Origin: Bacteroidia bacterium
Lineage (GTDB): Bacteria; Bacteroidota; Bacteroidia; Bacteroidales; Azobacteroidaceae
Assembly: GCA_025996895.1 (NCBI GenBank)
Contig: BNTW01000017.1
Coordinates: 1-40,865, forward strand
Length of the DNA stretch: 40,865 nucleotides
Direction: 5' to 3'
Both the position numbers and the translations under genes were made by a program. The notes under the pieces were generated by a model. That model was not told where the DNA came from, ran no database searches, and saw nothing but the letters and a program-made list of their open reading frames with translations. Below are positions 37,112-40,865 of the stretch, piece by piece. Each line of letters starts with the position of its first letter. Within the stretch, counting starts at the first letter, position 1.

Positions 37112-38191
37112 TCATTGAATAATCTGCCGAATTCCCCCGGTGTAAGGATAAAAATAAATTTGCACCGGTGTTTTTTTGTCTTCAAAAATAGAGGTTCCCA
37201 ATAGCTGCGTGGTGCCGAATTGTGTGACGTTCAGTGTGGTAGAATAAATTTTTTGACTGCCGTTCAAAATTTCGACTGCCGCTTTGCCCGGAACATTATA
37301 AACGATACTTTCCGGCTCTTTGGCTTTTCGCTTCGGGTCAATCGGCTCAATAGCCACTGTTTTTAAATCATTGATATTCAGGTAAACCGGATTTCCGCTT
37401 AAATCATTTTTATCGACCACGCCGAAATAGCTGGAAAATCGAAAAAGTAGTTCCTTATTCATTTCCGTTGCAGGCTCAATCGAAAGTTGTTGGAAATGTT
37501 GTACGGTTTTTCGTGAGCCGGTAAATAACTCCGTCCATATTTTTTCCTGCGCTTCTAAGGTTTTCAGGACGATTTTCATTGCTTCGCCGTCTTTGGGGAT
37601 GTTTTCCGCTTCGCCGGTCAATATGTCCTGCCGGCTTTCCCGGATTTTATAGATGTTTTTCGCAGCGATTTCCGCCATTTTGCTGACCGATCCGGCGCGC
37701 AAATATTCTTCCGTATAAATCGACTGCGGATTGATTTTTGGTAAATCCGAAACGGAATCAGGTATTTTATCTTCCTGATTAGAAACAATTTCCGGCTTAT
37801 ATTCCGCATTGATGCTACAAAGCAAACCGTCGTCCGTGAGATAGACATAAGGCGCAGTGGTCTTGGGTTTAAACAAAACCAAATACGACTGTTCCTTGTT
37901 CGGAATACCGGTTTCCTGCACCGAAACCTTATCGAGCGTATAATACGTCCGATCTTCCTTAATCACTTCCGCATCGCTTATACCCAGATAGCGGGAAGCA
38001 TATTTGGCGTAACTACCGGCCTTTTCCTGTGTTTCCGTATAATGAATATGGATGTTAAAAACCGTTTTCGGTAACATATATTGAATGCCGAAATCATTGA
38101 TTTTCAACGCATTCACTTTCACCACTTTGGTCTGTGCCAACAATGCAAGCGAAAAAGCGAAGAATAAAAGAAGCAAACTCGTTTTTTTCAT
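37112..38191 (-). CDS. DUF4831 family secreted protein
   Basis: A 359-aa protein with a signal peptide (LLFFAFSLALLAQ, residues 1-19). It matches the Bacteroidetes DUF4831 pattern: the start KINDFGIQYMLPKTVFNIHIHYTE, then YAKYASRYLGISDAEVIKED, then a region with SVSKMAEIAAKNIYKIRESRQDILTGEAENIPKDGEAMK, and a beta-rich C-terminus ending in PYTGGIRQIIQ. The function of the family is unknown; it is expected in the periplasm. The gene ends with a stop at 37112 and starts 4 bases after the NfnB-like gene, so it may be co-transcribed with it. Confidence 0.85.
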   Translation of the reverse strand: MKKTSLLLLFFAFSLALLAQTKVVKVNALKINDFGIQYMLPKTVFNIHIHYTETQEKAGSYAKYASRYLGISDAEVIKEDRTYYTLDKVSVQETGIPNKEQSYLVLFKPKTTAPYVYLTDDGLLCSINAEYKPEIVSNQEDKIPDSVSDLPKINPQSIYTEEYLRAGSVSKMAEIAAKNIYKIRESRQDILTGEAENIPKDGEAMKIVLKTLEAQEKIWTELFTGSRKTVQHFQQLSIEPATEMNKELLFRFSSYFGVVDKNDLSGNPVYLNINDLKTVAIEPIDPKRKAKEPESIVYNVPGKAAVEILNGSQKIYSTTLNVTQFGTTQLLGTSIFEDKKTPVQIYFYPYTGGIRQIIQ

Positions 38192-38195
38192 GTTT

Positions 38196-39698
38196 TTAAT
38201 TTTTGTTAAACGATTGATTCATGGCAGCCGCCGCTTTTCGTCCGTCGCCCATGGCCAAAATCACCGTCGCACCGCCTCGAACAATATCGCCACCCGCATA
38301 AACGTCCGATAAACCGGTTTGCATCGTATCCTGATTGACAATAATCGTGCCCCATTTGCTCACATTCAGTCCGCTGAACGCGCTGGGAACGAGCGGATTA
38401 GGAGAAACGCCGATCGACACCACCACCATATCGACGTCTATTGTTTCCGTTGCACCCGGAATTTCGACCGGTTTACACCGGCCGGAAGCATCGGGCTCGC
38501 CCAACTCCATTTTTTGAAGTATCATTTGTTTGACGTGTCCTTTTTCGTCGCCGATATATTGGACAGGATTGTGTAAAGTAAGGAAAATCACGCCTTCTTC
38601 CTTGGCATGCTTGATTTCTTCCACCCGGGCGGGCATTTCTTCTTCGGAGCGACGGTAGATAATCATGGCTTTTTCCGCCCCCAAACGTCGCGCTGTCCGC
38701 ACAGAATCCATTGCCGTATTTCCACCACCGATAACCGCCACTTTTTTGCCGAGAAACACCGGAGTGTCCGCTTCTTTTTTATATGCATTCATCAAATTCA
38801 CACGCGTCAGGTATTCGTTAGACGAAAGGACGCCCGCCAGATTTTCGCCTGCGATATTCATAAAATTGGGCAAACCGGCACCACTTGCAACGAAAATCCC
38901 TTTGAAACCCTGCTCGTGCAAGTTTTCGTACGAAATCGTTTTACCGACAATGCAGTTGGTAATGAATTTCACGCCCATTTGTTGCAGGCTGTTGATTTCC
39001 ACATTGACAATTGCATTGGGCAGACGAAATTCGGGAATACCGTATTTCAGCACACCGCCGATTTCGTGCAAGGCTTCAAAAACAGTTACGTCGTAGCCGA
39101 ATTTGGCCATGTCGCCGGCAAAAGATAATCCGGCGGGACCTGAGCCGACAACGGCAATCTTAATGCCTTTGGACTTGTTGTCATGGCGGACTTGATCCGC
39201 CATCCCCTGCACAGGGGATTCCGCGTCAAGCGCGGAATGACAACTATTTTCAATAGCAAAATCAGCAGCAAAGCGTTCGAGATAACCGATAGCTACCGCT
39301 TCTTTTTTCATTTTGAGGTGAATGCACTTGCTTTCACACTGTTTTTCCTGCGGACAAACACGGCCGCAAACTGCCGGCAAAGCCGATGTATCTTTCAGCG
39401 TTTTTGCTGCTTCCAAAATCTCGTTGCGCTCGATATTTTTAATGAATTTCGGAATATTGATTTCAACCGGACAACCGGTAATACATTGCGGGTCAAGACA
39501 ATCGAGGCAACGTTTGGATTCCGTCAGGGCTTGTTCCAACGATAAACCCTGATTAACTTCGTCGTAGCTGTGGCTTCGATATTCGGCATCTAATTCGGGC
39601 ATTTTCACGCGGGGAATATCCGCGCGTTCCTTTGCTTTCAGGCTTTTGCGCAATTCTTCGCGCCACTGTTCATTTCTCCCTGTTTCTATTTTATTCAT
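38196..39698 (-). CDS. nfnB: NfnB/GltD-like NADPH-dependent flavoprotein (large subunit)
   Basis: A 500-aa protein of the glutamate-synthase-small-subunit family. The N-terminal Fe-S region has RCLDCLDPQCITGCPVEI (about 63-80) and CGRVCPQEKQCESKC (111-125). The FAD motif VVGSGPAGLSFAG lies near 183-195, NADPH motif AVIGGGNTAMDSVRTARRLGA near 320, and the terminal GGDIVRGGATVILAMGDGRKAA follows. With the small subunit next door it probably forms an electron-bifurcating ferredoxin:NADP transhydrogenase or sulfide dehydrogenase (SudAB-like). A 66-base palindromic repeat is translated in frame at residues about 152-173, between the Fe-S and FAD domains. It starts 3 bases after the nfnA stop. Confidence 0.88.
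   Translation of the reverse strand: MNKIETGRNEQWREELRKSLKAKERADIPRVKMPELDAEYRSHSYDEVNQGLSLEQALTESKRCLDCLDPQCITGCPVEINIPKFIKNIERNEILEAAKTLKDTSALPAVCGRVCPQEKQCESKCIHLKMKKEAVAIGYLERFAADFAIENSCHSALDAESPVQGMADQVRHDNKSKGIKIAVVGSGPAGLSFAGDMAKFGYDVTVFEALHEIGGVLKYGIPEFRLPNAIVNVEINSLQQMGVKFITNCIVGKTISYENLHEQGFKGIFVASGAGLPNFMNIAGENLAGVLSSNEYLTRVNLMNAYKKEADTPVFLGKKVAVIGGGNTAMDSVRTARRLGAEKAMIIYRRSEEEMPARVEEIKHAKEEGVIFLTLHNPVQYIGDEKGHVKQMILQKMELGEPDASGRCKPVEIPGATETIDVDMVVVSIGVSPNPLVPSAFSGLNVSKWGTIIVNQDTMQTGLSDVYAGGDIVRGGATVILAMGDGRKAAAAMNQSFNKN
39178..39243. repeat. 66-base palindromic repeat inside the nfnB-like gene
   Basis: The outer ends are TTGTCAT and ATGACAA. Inside are GGCGGACTTGATCCGCC, CCCCTGCACAGGGG and TTCCGCGTCAAGCGCGGAA, three small hairpins in a row. 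At 66 bases it adds exactly 22 codons without a stop on the coding strand. A half copy follows pckA at 31722. Confidence 0.8.
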
Positions 39699-39701
39699 AA
39701 T

Positions 39702-40493
39702 TCATTCATATTCTTTATATGCATTCAATCGCATCATCATTTCATCAAAATCTACTTCGTGGGCGTCAAATTCGGGGCCATCAACACAAACAAATTTCGT
39801 TTTTCCGCCCACCGTTATGCGACAGGCACCACACATTCCGGTTCCATCGACCATAATTGTGTTCAAGGAAGCGACGGCCGGCACGTTATATTTTTTCGTC
39901 AAAAGAGATACAAATTTCATCATGACGGCAGGGCCGATCGTAACACACAAATCCACTTTTTCGCGTTGCAAAACCGTTTCTACTCCGTTGGTTATAAGGC
40001 CTTTTGTTCCGTAAGATCCGTCGTCGGTCATCGTAATCAGTTCGTCCGCAAACGGACGGATTTCGTCTTCCAGAATGATTAAATTTTTTGTGCGGGCGGC
40101 CTGAACGGCAATCACTTTGTTTCCGGCTTTTTTCATGGCTTCGATAATCGGCAGCATCGGGGCAGTCCCAACCCCACCGCAAGCACAAACCACTGTCCCG
40201 AAATTTTCGATGTGCGTGGCTTTTCCCAGCGGGCCGACCAAATCGGTAATAAAATCACCTTCGTTCAGACTGCAAATTTTCTCGGACGACTTGCCCACCT
40301 TTTGGATAACCAACGTAATTGTGCCTTTTTCAATATCGGCTTGCGCAATGGTCAAAGGAATTCGCTCGCCCAATTTGCCCACTTTCACAATGACAAAATG
40401 CCCTGCTTTCCGTGCTTTTGCAATTAACGGTGCTTCGACCTCCAATTTCACCACATTTTCGGAGAGGATTTCTTTTTTAACAATCTTATTCAT
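39702..40493 (-). CDS. nfnA: NfnA/SudB-like ferredoxin-NADP reductase (small subunit)
   Basis: A 263-aa protein. The FAD-binding domain covers residues 1-100 (HFVIVKVGKLGERIPLTIAQADIEKGTITLV), followed by the NAD domain (VCACGGVGTAPMLPIIEAMKKAG). A C-terminal [2Fe-2S] site is formed by the cysteines in GTGMCGACRIT and KFVCVDGPEFDAHEVDFDE. This matches the small subunit of NADH-dependent ferredoxin:NADP oxidoreductase or of sulfide dehydrogenase, also called dihydroorotate-dehydrogenase-like electron-transfer subunit. It is the first gene of a leftward operon with the large subunit 3 bases downstream. A TATTTTTG (40512-40519, minus) is a plausible -7 box. Confidence 0.9.
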   Translation of the reverse strand: MNKIVKKEILSENVVKLEVEAPLIAKARKAGHFVIVKVGKLGERIPLTIAQADIEKGTITLVIQKVGKSSEKICSLNEGDFITDLVGPLGKATHIENFGTVVCACGGVGTAPMLPIIEAMKKAGNKVIAVQAARTKNLIILEDEIRPFADELITMTDDGSYGTKGLITNGVETVLQREKVDLCVTIGPAVMMKFVSLLTKKYNVPAVASLNTIMVDGTGMCGACRITVGGKTKFVCVDGPEFDAHEVDFDEMMMRLNAYKEYE

Positions 40494-40511
40494 TGATTTT
40501 TATTTTCACCG

Positions 40512-40519
40512 CAAAAATA
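40512..40519 (-). promoter_or_regulatory. -7 element of the nfnAB-like operon
   Basis: Minus-strand TATTTTTG, 18 bases before the ATG at 40493; no clear TTTG at -33. Confidence 0.4.
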
Positions 40520-40708
40520 ACGAAAATAATAACATAATGTTTGTTTCCTGTATAAAATTATAGGGACGAAATCGGGTAGGAGAAACGGGATTATTGTGCA
40601 AAAACCGACATAAACTGCCCCCCTCCACCGATTTAAAATGATCAGGTAAAGTTAATGTTCCAAGAAGTTCAAAGTTGTTGTTATTCTTCGTTGTTTTTTT
40701 GTATGATT

Positions 40709-40766
40709 TTTACGGTTAGTCTTGGATGGTGTCGGCGAGCCGACACCATCCAAGACTAACCGTAAA
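40709..40766. repeat. 58-base near-loopless perfect palindrome
   Basis: Arms of 28 bases (TTTACGGTTAGTCTTGGATG at the start of the left arm, ending GTGTCGGC) are perfectly complementary around a 2-base centre (GA). It may act as a bidirectional terminator, but neither flank has a strong T tract. It lies in the 370-base gap right of nfnA, which otherwise holds no gene I can support. Confidence 0.85.
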
Positions 40767-40843
40767 TTTAACTCGTTTTAAGAGGAAAAGATCGGATTAT
40801 CCTCGTTTTTTTTTGTTAATTAAAAGCGTTTATAAATACTGAT

Positions 40844-40851
40844 TATCTTTG
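40844..40851 (+). promoter_or_regulatory. Outward promoter-like -7 element at the right edge
   Basis: TATCTTTG matches TAnnTTTG and would serve a gene beyond the window. No good TTTG lies 19 bases upstream. Confidence 0.35.
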
Positions 40852-40865
40852 ATAGCTTTTCGTCT

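Overview
The window looks like a chromosomal segment of a Bacteroidetes bacterium, most likely order Bacteroidales. It has many promoters of the phylum type (TTTG, about 19 bases, TAnnTTTG). Family content also fits: a TamL-type lipoprotein beta-barrel, a LolA-trxB pair, ATP-dependent pckA, iorAB, an NfnAB-like pair, DUF4831 and IS630/ISAzo13 remnants. Base composition is moderate to low GC, and some genes (about 9.1-11.9 kb) are clearly more AT-rich than the rest.

Layout. 1-4.2 kb is an accessory, decayed zone: an ISAzo13-type transposase tail, a possible sorting-domain remnant, an AAA/DUF4143 ATPase, several broken secreted or regulatory gene fragments, and a complete-looking IS630 element with a -1 frameshift site. 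4.2-9.1 kb holds a secreted glycoside-hydrolase-like protein and divergent iorAB. 9.1-15.4 kb is the most interesting block, read leftward: a one-piece HlyD/C39-peptidase/ABC exporter, a small HTH protein, an unlisted 51-aa double-glycine peptide, an outer-membrane beta-barrel protein and an unknown 194-aa protein. Immediately upstream of the exporter is a long rod-shaped RNA resembling 6S RNA. 15.6-18.6 kb: anti-sigma/ECF sigma, then queD-queE-rnz. 18.6-20.3 kb: a second AAA/DUF4143 ATPase with a consensus promoter, then tRNA-Arg(UCU).

20.4-28.7 kb is mostly housekeeping: tamL, a SpoU methyltransferase, an XRE regulator divergent from a small HTH-like protein with a perfect inverted repeat in its leader, cbpA-cbpM-rlmH, and rplY-pth-hslR, followed by trxB. 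28.7-33.4 kb: lolA behind a large DUF5703/GH95-like secreted protein, and pckA. 33.4-35.8 kb is a tightly overlapping three-gene operon (GNAT-like, IbrA-like PAPS-reductase family, IbrB-like ParB family) of unresolved function. 35.9-40.5 kb: pfkA, a DUF4831 protein, and the NfnAB-like flavoprotein pair. The right edge holds a 58-base near-loopless palindrome and an outward promoter-like site.

The main candidate for a little-described system is the double-glycine peptide locus. The exporter's C39 peptidase would cleave the leader after Gly-Gly. The fused, shortened HlyD half and the co-directional beta-barrel protein suggest an unusual envelope route or receptor. Two housekeeping enzymes (IorA, NfnB-like) also carry palindromic repeats translated in frame within interdomain linkers.
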